Source: Streptomyces sp. TS71-3
GTDB taxonomy: Bacteria > Actinomycetota > Actinomycetes > Streptomycetales > Streptomycetaceae
Length of the DNA: 64,000 bases
Reading direction: 5' to 3'
NCBI RefSeq assembly: GCF_018327685.1
Contig: NZ_BNEL01000001.1
Coordinates: 806,001-870,000, forward strand
The position numbers were made by a program, and so were the translations under genes. The notes under the pieces are model-generated. The model was not told the DNA's origin. It searched no databases and saw only the letters and a list, made by a program, of their open reading frames with translations. This document shows positions 1 to 8,941 of this stretch, piece by piece. The number at the start of each line of letters is the position of its first letter. Position 1 is the first letter of the stretch.

Positions 1-705
1 GCGGTCGGCGCGCGGGTTCCCGAGCGGCTGGCGGGTGTGGACGTGGTACCGGCCCGCGTCGACGAGGGGTCGGGGCCCGGCACCGCCGAGGTGGCCGCCG
101 TGCTGTCCAGGCCGGTGGACCACCCGGTCACCGCGTACGTCAGCGCGTTCGGGGCTGCGGGCGGCAGGGCCGGGGACGCGATGCACGAGGTGGCCTTCGC
201 ACCGGGGCAGGTGTGCGTCGCGGTGCGGGTGCCCACGTACGGGGACACCGTGCCGAGCGCCACCGCGACCACGTCGTTCAAGGTCTCGGCGACCGACGTG
301 TCCGGGGCGGTCATGGGCGACAAGGGCTTCGGCACCCTCACCGTGCGCGAGGACGACGGGGTCACCGCCGGTGACCCGGCGCCCGCCTTCGGCGTCCCCG
401 GCGACGCCTGCGCCGAGTACGCGGCCTCGCGGACGCCGGGCAGGCTCGACGTCGGCGGGCCCGTCACGGCCGGTGCCACCACGCCCGTGACGGCACGCGG
501 CTACCGGTCCGGGGAGAGCGTCGAGTTCCGCCTCGGCGCGACGTCACTGGGCAGGGCGGTGGCGGACCGCCACGGCACGGTGGCCTTCGCGGCACGGATA
601 CCGGCGGGCGCTCCTGCCGGGGCGACGACGATGACGGCGACCGGTGCGGGTTCCGCGCATGCGGACACGGCGACGGTTCGGGTACGGGTGCGCGGCGCGC
701 GCTGA
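1..705 (+). CDS. Secreted/surface beta-sandwich protein, C-terminal part only
   Basis: The reading frame is open to the left edge of the window, so the true start lies outside. What is visible is about 234 residues ending in TGA. The first half (roughly residues 15-125) reads like a Calx-beta or related Ig-like domain: alternating short hydrophobic strands, then 'FKVSATDVSG' and a closing 'TLTVREDDG'. The last 85 residues form a second beta-rich module with 'ESVEFRLGATSLG' and 'GTVAFAARIPAGAP', typical of Ig-like repeats in actinobacterial exported proteins. No catalytic motif is visible. The protein is probably extracytoplasmic, but the signal peptide is not in the window. Domain assignment is by eye, and no function can be given. 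Confidence 0.6.
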   Translation, partial: AVGARVPERLAGVDVVPARVDEGSGPGTAEVAAVLSRPVDHPVTAYVSAFGAAGGRAGDAMHEVAFAPGQVCVAVRVPTYGDTVPSATATTSFKVSATDVSGAVMGDKGFGTLTVREDDGVTAGDPAPAFGVPGDACAEYAASRTPGRLDVGGPVTAGATTPVTARGYRSGESVEFRLGATSLGRAVADRHGTVAFAARIPAGAPAGATTMTATGAGSAHADTATVRVRVRGAR

Positions 706-959
706 GCCCCGGCGTGGGGCGCCCTTGGAGTCTCGGGTGCCCCCGGCCTACCCCCAGGGGTGCGGGGAACTGCGCGACTGGCCACGACGTGACCGCCGGG
801 TCGTCGCCGTCCCGAGGGGGCTGGTTCTGTCGTGTCTGGACCACCTGCCGGCAGTGGTTGCTCGCGCAGTTCCCCGCGCCCCTGTAGGGCGGGGCTGCGC
901 CCCGGCCCAGGGGTAGGCCGGTCCGCCGGCACGAAGCACTCGCCCGGCCGGGCGCGCCC
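706..959. repeat. Intergenic region with an inverted pair of the GGGGAACTGCGCGA repeat
   Basis: No gene is seen. The core GGGGAACTGCGCGA lies at 764-777, and its reverse complement at 862-875. Together they can form a large stem-loop between two convergent genes, so a transcription-termination role is possible. About 100 bp around the second copy (798-900) closely resembles 58171-58270. Confidence 0.7.
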
Positions 960-1865
960 CTATCCCGACGACAGTCGGGACTCCAGCTTTGCCACGTCGA
1001 CCGAGTCCGAGGACGGCGGCGTTTTCGTCTGGACCGGCTTGTTGTAGTCCGACAGGGTGACGTCCACGTTCGCCTGGCTGCTGTGGACGGTGGCCCGCAG
1101 CGGGAACGGGGTGCCCACCGCCGAGACGAAGACCGTGCTGGACCTGCCGCTGCGCGAGCCGGAGAGCGGCACGGTGCGGGTGCCCGCGACCAGGGTGGCG
1201 CGGCCCTTGTGCAGCGCGCCCACACCCATGGCGGCGGTCTGCACCTGCTTGCGGAAGCCGTTCAGGTCGCACAGCCGTGCCGCCGACTGGAGGAAGTTGC
1301 TGCTGGTCGTGCCGTGCACCCAGCGGCCGTGCAGGAACGACGCGGCGCTCCGGCCGGTCTTCCCGGGGAGCTGGGTCTTCCAGAAGGTGTCGTTGGGCCG
1401 CAGCCAGACCTGGTTGCCGCGTTTGACCAGGGAGACCTGGCCGCCGTTGCTGTAGCCGAGGCCCGCCGTGCAGTCGCCCTTCCGGTCCAGGCGCAGGTCG
1501 GTGGAGCTGGGCCGGCGCGGGTCGGAGCGCGCCGACTTGTCGTTCAGGTGGGCGTGCAGCGAGGAGGCGCCCTGGAGGGCCTTGCTGCTCCTGCCGGCGA
1601 TCTGCTGGGCGCTCTGCTTCTCGATGCCGTTGCTGCCGCCGCTGGTGGCCGGGGCGGCATGCGGCGTCCGCGGCTCGGCGCCCGCGGAGCTGGGCGTGGC
1701 GGGCAGCGCGGCCAGCGCGACGGCGGCGCAGCTCACCGTGGTGAGGAGCCCGTACCCGGCCAGGCGGGGCCCTCGCCGGCGCGCGGAGCCGGCCCGCCGG
1801 TACTCCGGCAGAGACCGCCGGTCCGTCCGCTCGGACCTCGGTTTCCTGGGCGACGTCGATGCCAT
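960..1865 (-). CDS. Secreted LolA/LppX-like protein
   Basis: This is a 301-residue protein. I chose the ATG at 1865 because AGGAGG lies 7-8 bases upstream; the longer frame to 2024 has no such site. The N-terminus is Arg-rich, followed by a hydrophobic segment (about residues 33-55) and Ala-x-Ala-like residues, with no lipobox cysteine. The mature part has the pattern of Streptomyces LppX/LprAFG-type proteins: 'SLHAHLNDKSA', 'DLRLDRKGDCTAGLGYSNGG', 'VSLVKRGNQVWLRPNDTFWK', a 'LCDL' segment, and a C-terminal strand-rich half ending 'VDVTLSDYNKPV'. This fold binds lipid-like ligands in relatives. The ligand here is unknown. The gene is divergent from the betaine operon, with 200 bp between them. 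Confidence 0.65.
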   Translation of the reverse strand: MASTSPRKPRSERTDRRSLPEYRRAGSARRRGPRLAGYGLLTTVSCAAVALAALPATPSSAGAEPRTPHAAPATSGGSNGIEKQSAQQIAGRSSKALQGASSLHAHLNDKSARSDPRRPSSTDLRLDRKGDCTAGLGYSNGGQVSLVKRGNQVWLRPNDTFWKTQLPGKTGRSAASFLHGRWVHGTTSSNFLQSAARLCDLNGFRKQVQTAAMGVGALHKGRATLVAGTRTVPLSGSRSGRSSTVFVSAVGTPFPLRATVHSSQANVDVTLSDYNKPVQTKTPPSSDSVDVAKLESRLSSG

Positions 1866-2065
1866 CACAGGACCTCCTGGGATATATCCCCCTTCGGCAT
1901 CCATCAGCGTAGGTTCCGCCCACTGGCGTCGCACTTGCTGTGGCGGTCGGCACGTTCGCGCATGGATCTCGTGTAGAGGTCGCATGGTTTCGGCCACCGC
2001 GGGAAGGCGCTCGGCCGCCGGCATGGCCCGGCCGGCAGCAGAACGCGACGGAAGGCATACGGAAG
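1866..2065. promoter_or_regulatory. Divergent intergenic region upstream of the betaine operon
   Basis: These 200 bp separate the secreted protein (minus strand) from the betaine-aldehyde dehydrogenase (plus strand) and must hold both promoters. AGGAGG for the leftward gene is around 1870-1876, and a GGAAGG serving the rightward GTG start is near 2050-2055. No BetI-type regulator gene lies nearby and no clear operator was found. Confidence 0.4.
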
Positions 2066-3568
2066 GTGTCCGCAGAGCAGAGCATCCACGTGGGCGGGGA
2101 GTGGCGTGCAGCCCTCTCCGGAGCCACGCGCGAGATCATCGACCCGGCCGACGGCAAGCCGTTCACGGCCGTCGCCGAGGCGGGCGGTGAGGACGCGGAC
2201 GAAGCCGTTGCCGCGGCCAGGGCCGCGTTCGACGACGGGCCGTGGCCGGACACCCCCGCAGCCGGGCGCGCCGCCGTGCTGCGCACCACCGCCGACCTGC
2301 TCGGCCGGGACCGCGAGGAGCTGGCGCTCCTGGAGAGCCGCGACACCGGCAAGACCCTGGGCGAGGGCCGCGCCGACGTGGACTGCGTCGCCGACACCTT
2401 CCGCTACTACGCGGACCTGGTGGGCGCGGAGGACCCGGGGCGCGTGGTCGACGCGGGTTCCCCGGACATCCACAGTGTCGTGGTGCACGAGCCCGTCGGC
2501 GTCTGCGCCCTGATCGCGCCGTGGAACTATCCGCTGCTCCAGGCGAGTTGGAAGATCGCGCCGGCGCTGGCCGCGGGGAACACGTTCGTGGTCAAGCCCT
2601 CCGAGCTGACGCCGCTGACGACGGTGGCGCTGGTCCGGCTGCTGACCGAGGCCGGGCTGCCGGCCGGGGTCGCGAACATCGTCACGGGACCGGGCGACCC
2701 GGTGGGCGCGCGGCTCGCCGGGCACCCCGGCGTCGACCTGGTCTCGTTCACGGGCGGCCTGGTCAGCGGCACCAAGGTCGCCGAGCTGGCCGCGCCGGGC
2801 GTCAAGAAGGTGGCGCTGGAGCTGGGCGGCAAGAACCCGAATGTCGTCTTCGCGGACGCCTGCGCCACCGACGACGGCCTGGACACCGCGGTCGACCAGG
2901 CGCTGAACGCCGCGTTCATCCACAGCGGCCAGGTCTGCTCGGCGGGCGGGCGGCTGATCATCGAGGAGTCCGTCGCGGAGCCGTTCGTCGCCGAACTGGC
3001 CCGCAGGGCGGCCCGCGTCAGGCTCGGCCGCGGCACCGAGGACGGCGTGGAGTGCGGGCCGCTGGTCTCCGCGCGGCAGCGCGAGCGCACGGAGGAGTTC
3101 GTGGCGTCGGCGCTGGCGGAGGGCGCGGTACTGCGCACCGGCGGCAAGCGCCCCGAGCCGTCCACGGTCCGCCCCGCCACGGGCTACTTCTATGAGCCGA
3201 CGGTCCTGGACCGCTGCCACCGCGGCATGCGGGTGGTCCGCGAGGAGGTGTTCGGCCCCGTGCTGACCGTGGAGACGTTCACCACCGAGGACGAGGCGCT
3301 GGCGCTCGCCAACGACACCGAGTACGGCCTCGCGGGCGCCGTGTGGACGCAGGACGCGGGCCGCGCCCGGCGCATGGCGCGCAGGATGCGGCACGGCACC
3401 GTGTGGATCAACGACTTCCACCCCTACCTGCCGCAGGCGGAGTGGGGCGGCTTCGGCAAGTCGGGCACGGGCCGCGAGCTGGGCCCGGCCGGCCTCGCCG
3501 AGTACCGCGAGACGAAGCACGTCTACCAGAACCTGGCACCCCGGCCGGTCCGGTGGTTCACCGGCTGA
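2066..3568 (+). CDS. betB: Betaine-aldehyde dehydrogenase
   Basis: This 500-residue NAD(P)-dependent aldehyde dehydrogenase is expected to oxidise betaine aldehyde to glycine betaine in the cytoplasm. I chose GTG 2066, preceded by GGAAGG at about 10 bases and giving the family N-terminus 'SAEQSIHVGGEWR'. The frame stays open upstream to 1940 but without family similarity. Visible ALDH marks: 'APWNYPLLQASWKIAPALAAG' region (about residues 150-170), the cofactor-site 'SFTGG' (about 229), the general-base motif 'LELGGKNPN' (about 252) and the nucleophile 'SGQVCSAGG' (about 290). Length fits the family. It leads the GMC oxidoreductase and the betaine ABC importer, so the pathway assignment rests on context as well as motifs. 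Other small-aldehyde substrates cannot be excluded. Confidence 0.88.
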   Translation: MSAEQSIHVGGEWRAALSGATREIIDPADGKPFTAVAEAGGEDADEAVAAARAAFDDGPWPDTPAAGRAAVLRTTADLLGRDREELALLESRDTGKTLGEGRADVDCVADTFRYYADLVGAEDPGRVVDAGSPDIHSVVVHEPVGVCALIAPWNYPLLQASWKIAPALAAGNTFVVKPSELTPLTTVALVRLLTEAGLPAGVANIVTGPGDPVGARLAGHPGVDLVSFTGGLVSGTKVAELAAPGVKKVALELGGKNPNVVFADACATDDGLDTAVDQALNAAFIHSGQVCSAGGRLIIEESVAEPFVAELARRAARVRLGRGTEDGVECGPLVSARQRERTEEFVASALAEGAVLRTGGKRPEPSTVRPATGYFYEPTVLDRCHRGMRVVREEVFGPVLTVETFTTEDEALALANDTEYGLAGAVWTQDAGRARRMARRMRHGTVWINDFHPYLPQAEWGGFGKSGTGRELGPAGLAEYRETKHVYQNLAPRPVRWFTG

Positions 3569-4134
3569 CCCGAGCCTCGCACGCCCCACGTACGGAGCCC
3601 CCCGGCCACGGTTCCGTAGGCGCGGCTGCGGGGCCGGTCCCTTCAACGCCGCGCACGTGCGGGGCCACGCATGCGGCGCCCCGTAGGGGCGCGGGGAACT
3701 GCGCGAGCAACCGACCACCGGCGGACGGTCGCGGAGAAGACCGCAAGTGGCTGAACGAAGCGGCTCGCCGCAGGCGGCGCCCGAAAGGGGCGCGGGGTGG
3801 GGGTGCCTCCCACGCCTTCAAGGCTGTGGGGGAGCGAGCAACCAGCGACGGGCGGGTGGTCGCGGAGAAGACCGCAAGTGGCTGGACGAAGCGGCTCGCC
3901 GCAGGCGGCGCCCGAAAGGGGCGCGGGGAACTGCGCGACAAGCCCCCACCGGCGGGGTGGTCGCGAAAGGGCCCGCAAGGGGCTGGCCGTGGCGGCCCGC
4001 CGCAGGCGGCGCCCTGGAAGGGCCGCGGGGAACGGAAAGAGCAGCCCCCACCGACAGGTGGGCGAAGAAGAGACAGCAACCGGACCGGACACAGCGGCAC
4101 GCCGCAGGTGCCTCCAGAGGAGGAGCGACTGACC
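3569..4134 (+). repeat. 566-bp gap with three tandem copies of a ~71-bp repeat
   Basis: No gene is supported here. Two nearly identical 71-bp units lie at 3727-3797 and 3858-3928, with a diverged third at 3959-4030. Each runs from GGTCGCG(G)A through GGCTCGCCGCAGGCGGCGC to GGGGCGCGGGG. Copies of the GGGGAACTGCGCGA core are at 3693-3706 and 3925-3938, and the second repeat family (GGTGCCTCCCACGCC) is at 3801-3834. The block sits inside an otherwise co-directional betaine operon, between the dehydrogenase and the GMC gene. Confidence 0.8.
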
Positions 4135-5652
4135 ATGCCCGAGTACGACTACGTCGTGATCGGCGGCGGCACGGCCGGATCCGTGATCGCCTCCCGGCTC
4201 ACCGAGGACCCCGACGTCCAGGTCGCCGTGATCGAGGGCGGCCCCAGTGACGTCGACCGCCCCGAGGTGCTGACCCTGCGCCGCTGGATGGGCCTGCTCG
4301 GCAGCGAGCTCGACTACGACTACCCGACCACCGAGCAGCCGCGCGGCAACTCCCACATCAGGCACAGCCGCGCCCGCGTGCTCGGCGGCTGCTCCTCGCA
4401 CAACACCCTGATCGCGTTCAAGCCGCTGCCGTCCGACTGGGACGAGTGGGAGGCGGCCGGGGCGGCCGGCTGGGGTGCCGTGCCGATGGAGGCGTACTTC
4501 GCACGGCTGCTGAACAACATCGTTCCCGTCCACGAGAAGGACCGCAACGCCATCGCCCGCGACTTCGTCACCGCGGCCGAGTCCGCGGTCGGCGTGCCGC
4601 GGGTGGAGGGGTTCAACGCCAAGCCGTTCACCGAGGGCGCCGGCTTCTTCGACCTGGCCTACCACCCCGAGGACAACAAGCGCTCCAGCGCCTCCGTCGC
4701 GTACCTGCACCCGTTCCTGGACCGGCCGAACCTCCACCTGATGCTGGAGACCTGGGCGTACCGGCTCGAACTGGACGGCACCCGGGCGACGGGCGCCCGC
4801 GTGCGCGCCGCGGACGGCACGGAGGAACTCGTCACGGCGCGCCGCGAGGTGCTGCTGTGCGCGGGCGCCGTGGACTCCCCGCGGCTGCTGCTGCACTCTG
4901 GGATAGGCCCCGCGAAGGACCTCCAGGACCTGGGCATCCCGGTGGTGCACGACCTGCCGGGCGTCGGCGAGAACCTCCAGGACCACCCCGAGTCGGTGAT
5001 CGTCTGGGAGACCGGGGGCCCGATCCCGGAGAACTCCGCGATGGACAGCGACGCGGGCCTGTTCGTCCACCGCGACCGGGCGCGTCCGGGCCCGGACCTG
5101 ATGTTCCACTTCTACCAGATCCCGTTCACCGACAACCCGGAGCGACTGGGCTACCGGCGCCCGGCGCACGGCGTGTCGATGACGCCGAACATCCCCAAGC
5201 CGCGAAGCCGCGGCCGGCTCTACCTGACCAGCGCGGACCCCGCCGTCAAACCCGCCCTGGACTTCCGCTACTTCACCGACGAGGAGGACTACGACGCCCG
5301 CACCCTCGTCGACGGCATCCGCATCGCCCGCCAGGTCGCACGGGCCGAGCCGCTCGCCGGCTGGCTGAAGCGCGAGGTGTGCCCGGGGCCTGACATCACC
5401 TCGGACGAGGAGCTGAGCGAGTACGCCCGCCGGGTCGCGCACACCGTCTACCACCCGGCAGGCACCTGCCGGATGGGTGCCGCCGACGACGAACTGGCCG
5501 TCGTCGACCCGCAGTTGCGGATCCGGGGACTTACCGGCGTCCGGATCGCGGACGCGTCCGTCTTCCCCACCCTGCCCGCCGTCAATCCCATGATCGGGGT
5601 GCTCATGACCGGAGAACGCTGTGCCGAACTGCTGAGGGAGGACGCCCGATGA
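4135..5652 (+). CDS. GMC-family flavin oxidoreductase, probable choline dehydrogenase/oxidase
   Basis: This is a 505-residue FAD enzyme expected to oxidise choline to betaine aldehyde, the substrate of the preceding dehydrogenase. The ATG at 4135 follows GGAGGAGC; the open frame upstream runs through repeat DNA and is rejected. Visible: the N-terminal dinucleotide motif '[19 protein letters not shown]' (residues 3-21), GMC signature 1 '[12 protein letters not shown]' (about 80), signature 2 '[16 protein letters not shown]' (about 243) and the C-terminal catalytic region '[13 protein letters not shown]' followed by '[15 protein letters not shown]' carrying the His and Asn positions of the family. 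Its stop overlaps the ATPase start (ATGA), indicating translational coupling with the importer. GMC enzymes have varied alcohol substrates, so choline rests on context. Confidence 0.82.
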   Translation: MPEYDYVVIGGGTAGSVIASRLTEDPDVQVAVIEGGPSDVDRPEVLTLRRWMGLLGSELDYDYPTTEQPRGNSHIRHSRARVLGGCSSHNTLIAFKPLPSDWDEWEAAGAAGWGAVPMEAYFARLLNNIVPVHEKDRNAIARDFVTAAESAVGVPRVEGFNAKPFTEGAGFFDLAYHPEDNKRSSASVAYLHPFLDRPNLHLMLETWAYRLELDGTRATGARVRAADGTEELVTARREVLLCAGAVDSPRLLLHSGIGPAKDLQDLGIPVVHDLPGVGENLQDHPESVIVWETGGPIPENSAMDSDAGLFVHRDRARPGPDLMFHFYQIPFTDNPERLGYRRPAHGVSMTPNIPKPRSRGRLYLTSADPAVKPALDFRYFTDEEDYDARTLVDGIRIARQVARAEPLAGWLKREVCPGPDITSDEELSEYARRVAHTVYHPAGTCRMGAADDELAVVDPQLRIRGLTGVRIADASVFPTLPAVNPMIGVLMTGERCAELLREDAR

Positions 5653-6917
5653 GCAATCAGCCCGCCCAGCAGCCCTTCGACCCGCCGCCCGCCCAGCGTC
5701 CGCCGACCGGAAGCGGTGCCCGGGGGAAGCAGCCGGCCCCGGCCGGGTCCTCGCCCGACGGCGCCGCCCCGACCGATGGCGCCGCGGCGCCCGTCTTCGC
5801 CGTGGACGGCCTGTGGAAGGTCTTCGGGCCCAAGCCGGCCCGCGTCCCCTCCGACCCCGAGCTGGCCGGGCTCGACCCGGCCGCGCTGCGGTCCCGCACC
5901 GGCTGCACCGCCGCGGTGCACGACGTGTCGTTCAGCGTCCGCAAGGGGGAGGTCTTCGTCGTCATGGGCCTGTCCGGGTCCGGCAAGTCCACCCTCGTAC
6001 GGTGCCTGACCCGGCTGATCGAGCCGACCGCGGGCAGCATCGCCATCGAGGGCGAGAACGTCCGCGAAATGGACCGTACGAGCCTGCGCGAGCTGCGCAG
6101 GCACCGCGCGGCCATGGTCTTCCAGCACTTCGGGCTGCTGCCGCACCGCAGCGTCCTCGACAACGTCGCCTACGGCCTCCAGATCCAGGGCATGCCCCGC
6201 GCGCAGCGCCGCGAACGCGCCGCCGAGATGGTCGCCAAGGTGGGCCTGGACGGCCTGGAGCAGCGCCGGCCCGGCGAGCTCTCCGGCGGCCAGCAGCAGC
6301 GCGTGGGCCTCGCCCGCGCGCTCGCCGTCGATCCCCAGGTGCTGCTCTTCGACGAGCCGTTCAGCGCGCTCGACCCGCTGATCCGGCGGGACATGCAGGA
6401 GGAGGTCATCCGCCTGCACCGCGAGGAGGGCCGCACCATGGTCTTCATCACCCACGACCTCAGCGAGGCGCTGCGGCTCGGCGACCGGATCGCGCTCATG
6501 CGCGACGGCCGCATCGTCCAGCTCGGCACCCCCGAGGAGATCGTCGGCTCGCCCGCCGACGACTACGTACGGGACTTCGTCCGCGACGTGCCGCGCGAGC
6601 AGGTGCTGACGGTACGCACCGCGATGCGCCCGGCGGACCCCGACGAGACCGACCGGGGCCCCGCGATCACGCCCGGCGCGACCGTCTCCGAGGCCATCGG
6701 GGAGGTGGCCCGCACCGGGTTCCCGGTCCGCGTCATGCAGGACGGGCGGTGCCTCGGCGTGGTCGACCACGAACGGCTGCTGGAGGTCATCGCCGCGAAC
6801 GGCAGCGGCAGCGGCAACGGCAACGGCAACGGTGACGGTGGCGGCCCCGGGCACCGGGGCGCCGGCGGCGCGGGCGGCCTGAAGCACGCCGCGCCGGACG
6901 GCCGGGAGGTGGCCTGA
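5649..6917 (+). CDS. Glycine betaine/quaternary amine ABC transporter, ATP-binding subunit
   Basis: This 422-residue ATPase energises uptake of betaine or choline through the permease encoded next. Order of motifs: a Pro/Ala-rich N-terminal 45 residues, '[15 protein letters not shown]' typical of ProV/OpuAA, Walker A 'GLSGSGKST' (about 110-118), Q-loop '[10 protein letters not shown]', signature '[16 protein letters not shown]' (about 213), Walker B '[13 protein letters not shown]' (about 233) and 'FITHDLSEA'. A partial CBS-like region follows ('[29 protein letters not shown]'), then a low-complexity Gly/Asn/Ser tail. In OpuA-type ATPases the CBS pair senses ionic strength; here only about one CBS module seems present. 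It overlaps the GMC gene by four bases and is followed one base later by the permease. Confidence 0.9.
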   Translation: MSNQPAQQPFDPPPAQRPPTGSGARGKQPAPAGSSPDGAAPTDGAAAPVFAVDGLWKVFGPKPARVPSDPELAGLDPAALRSRTGCTAAVHDVSFSVRKGEVFVVMGLSGSGKSTLVRCLTRLIEPTAGSIAIEGENVREMDRTSLRELRRHRAAMVFQHFGLLPHRSVLDNVAYGLQIQGMPRAQRRERAAEMVAKVGLDGLEQRRPGELSGGQQQRVGLARALAVDPQVLLFDEPFSALDPLIRRDMQEEVIRLHREEGRTMVFITHDLSEALRLGDRIALMRDGRIVQLGTPEEIVGSPADDYVRDFVRDVPREQVLTVRTAMRPADPDETDRGPAITPGATVSEAIGEVARTGFPVRVMQDGRCLGVVDHERLLEVIAANGSGSGNGNGNGDGGGPGHRGAGGAGGLKHAAPDGREVA

Positions 6918-6918
6918 C

Positions 6919-8940
6919 ATGACCGCCGCCACCGCCCCGGCGCGGGCCACCGGGGCCTTCGCTCCGCTGCGCGCCACCGGGCGCCGGCGCGCAGCGGCCA
7001 AGCTGCTCGTGCTCGCGGTGCTCGCCGCGATCCTCGTACCGCTCGCCGAAGCGCACTGGTCCGGGGGAACCTGGCCGGACGCCCTGACCGTCGACGTCTC
7101 GGGACCGCTCGGCAGAGCCAGCGACTGGATCATCGACAACCGCGACAGCCACCCGCTGTTCCTCTACTTCTTCGGCTACATCTCCAACGCGGTCGTGGTC
7201 TGCGTACACGCCGTCTACCTGGTGCTGCTCGCCGCGGGCTGGGCCGGGGTCGCCGCGGGGGCCGGGCTGATCGCCTGGAAGCTGGCCGGCTTCCGGCTCG
7301 CGCTCACCACGGCCGTCGCGTTCGTGCTGTGCGGGCTGCTGGGCATGTGGGTGCCGACCATGCAGACGCTGGCCCTGATGGTCGTCGCCGTCCTCGCCTC
7401 GGTGCTGGTCGGCGGGGTGCTCGGGCTGGCCGCGGGCCTGTCCGACCGGGTGCACCGCGCGCTGCGGCCGATCCTGGACACCATGCAGGTGCTGCCCGCG
7501 TTCGCTTACCTGCTGCCCGTGGTGCTGGTCTTCGGCATCGGGGTACCGGCCGCCGTCCTCGCCACCGTCGTCTACGCCGCCCCGCCGATGACCCGGCTCA
7601 CCGCGCTCGGGCTGCGGGGCGCCGACGAGGGAGTGATGGAGGCGGTGGCCTCGCTCGGCGCGACCGGCCGCCAGCGGCTGCTCACCGCCCGGCTGCCGCT
7701 CGCGCGCGGCGAGCTGATGCTCGGCGTCAACCAGTCGATCATGATGGCCCTGTCGATGGCCGTGATCGCCTCCGTGATCGGCGCCGGCGGCCTCGGTGAC
7801 CGCGTCTACCAGGCCCTGGCCTCCGTCGACGTCGGCGCGGCGCTCGCCGCGGGCATCCCGATCGTGCTGCTCGCGGTGGTCCTGGACCGCACGACGGCCG
7901 CGGCGGGGGAGCGGCTCGGCTCCGGCGGGGCCGCGGGAGCCGGGGACGGTTCCCGGGGCGCCGCACGCGGCCCGGGCGGCTGGTTCCGGCTGCTGCGCGG
8001 CTGGCCCGGCTGGCTGCTGGTCGCCGTGCTCACCGTCGCCGTGGCCGCCGCGATGCGCCTCGCCGGGCGCCAGGAGTGGCCCGGGTCGTGGGAGGTCGAC
8101 ATCGCGGAGCCCGTCAACCGCGCCGTCGACTGGATGACCGGCCACCTCTACACCGGCGTGCCCTACATCGGCGGCACCGCCGACTGGGCCGGCCACTTCA
8201 CCACCTGGGTGCTCGACCCGGTCCGCTCCGGGTTGCAGTGGCTGCCGTGGTGGTCCGTGCTGCTCGTGGTGGCGGCCCTCGCCTGGCTGATCGGCACCTG
8301 GCGGACCGCGCTCACCGCCGTCCTCGCGATGGCCGTGATCGGCGTGCTCGGGGTGTGGAACTCCTCGCTGGACACCCTCTCCCAGGTCCTCGCGGCCGTC
8401 GTGGTCACCCTGGTGCTGGGCTTCGCCGTCGGTATCGGGGCAGCCCGCAGCCGCCGGCTCGAAGCCGTGCTCAGGCCCGTCCTCGACGTGTTGCAGACCC
8501 TGCCGCAGTTCGTCTACCTGATCCCGGTGGTGGCCCTGTTCGGCGTCGGCCGCGCGCCCGCCGTCGCCGCCGCCGTGGTCTACGCGCTGCCGGCCGTCGT
8601 CCGCATCACCACCCAGGGCGTACGGACGGTGGACACCGCCGCACTGGAGGCGTCCCGCTCCCTCGGCGCCACCGGCGGCCAGCAACTGCGGCAGGTGCAG
8701 CTCCCGCTGGCCAGGCCCGCGCTGCTGCTCGCCGTCAACCAGGGCGTGGTGCTGGTCCTCGCGGTCGTCATCATCGGCGGCCTCGTCGGCGGCGGCGCGC
8801 TCGGCTACGACGTCGTCTTCGGCCTCGCCCAGGGCGACCTGGCGACCGGCCTGGTGGCGGGCGCGGCCATCGTCTGCCTGGGGCTGATGCTGGACCGGGT
8901 CACCCAGCCCACCGAGCGGCGCGCAGGGAAGGAGGCCTGA
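6919..8940 (+). CDS. Glycine betaine ABC transporter, fused double permease
   Basis: This 673-residue membrane protein contains two ProW/OpuAB-type permease domains in one chain, where most relatives form a dimer of separate subunits. Domain 1 (about residues 85-330) carries the ATPase-contact loop 'EAVASLGATGRQRLLTARLPLARGEL'. A linker of about 40 residues rich in Gly/Ala/Arg follows, then domain 2 (about 350-665) with a parallel extracytoplasmic segment ('EWPGSWEVDIAEPVNRAVDW' mirrors 'TWPDALTVDVSGPLGRASDW') and the loop 'EASRSLGATGGQQLRQVQLPLARPAL'. The two halves therefore look like an internal duplication. The ATG at 6919 is one base after the ATPase stop, and the binding protein starts two bases after this stop. 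Confidence 0.9.
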   Translation: MTAATAPARATGAFAPLRATGRRRAAAKLLVLAVLAAILVPLAEAHWSGGTWPDALTVDVSGPLGRASDWIIDNRDSHPLFLYFFGYISNAVVVCVHAVYLVLLAAGWAGVAAGAGLIAWKLAGFRLALTTAVAFVLCGLLGMWVPTMQTLALMVVAVLASVLVGGVLGLAAGLSDRVHRALRPILDTMQVLPAFAYLLPVVLVFGIGVPAAVLATVVYAAPPMTRLTALGLRGADEGVMEAVASLGATGRQRLLTARLPLARGELMLGVNQSIMMALSMAVIASVIGAGGLGDRVYQALASVDVGAALAAGIPIVLLAVVLDRTTAAAGERLGSGGAAGAGDGSRGAARGPGGWFRLLRGWPGWLLVAVLTVAVAAAMRLAGRQEWPGSWEVDIAEPVNRAVDWMTGHLYTGVPYIGGTADWAGHFTTWVLDPVRSGLQWLPWWSVLLVVAALAWLIGTWRTALTAVLAMAVIGVLGVWNSSLDTLSQVLAAVVVTLVLGFAVGIGAARSRRLEAVLRPVLDVLQTLPQFVYLIPVVALFGVGRAPAVAAAVVYALPAVVRITTQGVRTVDTAALEASRSLGATGGQQLRQVQLPLARPALLLAVNQGVVLVLAVVIIGGLVGGGALGYDVVFGLAQGDLATGLVAGAAIVCLGLMLDRVTQPTERRAGKEA

Positions 8941-8941
8941 G

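Noticed and set aside
1904..3718. 604-codon minus-strand frame opposite the betaine-aldehyde dehydrogenase
   Set aside because: Antisense shadow with no recognisable domain; the plus strand carries all ALDH motifs.
3343..4134. In-frame extension that would give the GMC oxidoreductase a 264-residue N-terminal domain
   Set aside because: The extension reads through the end of the previous gene and tandem repeats; ATG 4135 has a good ribosome-binding site and the family N-terminus.
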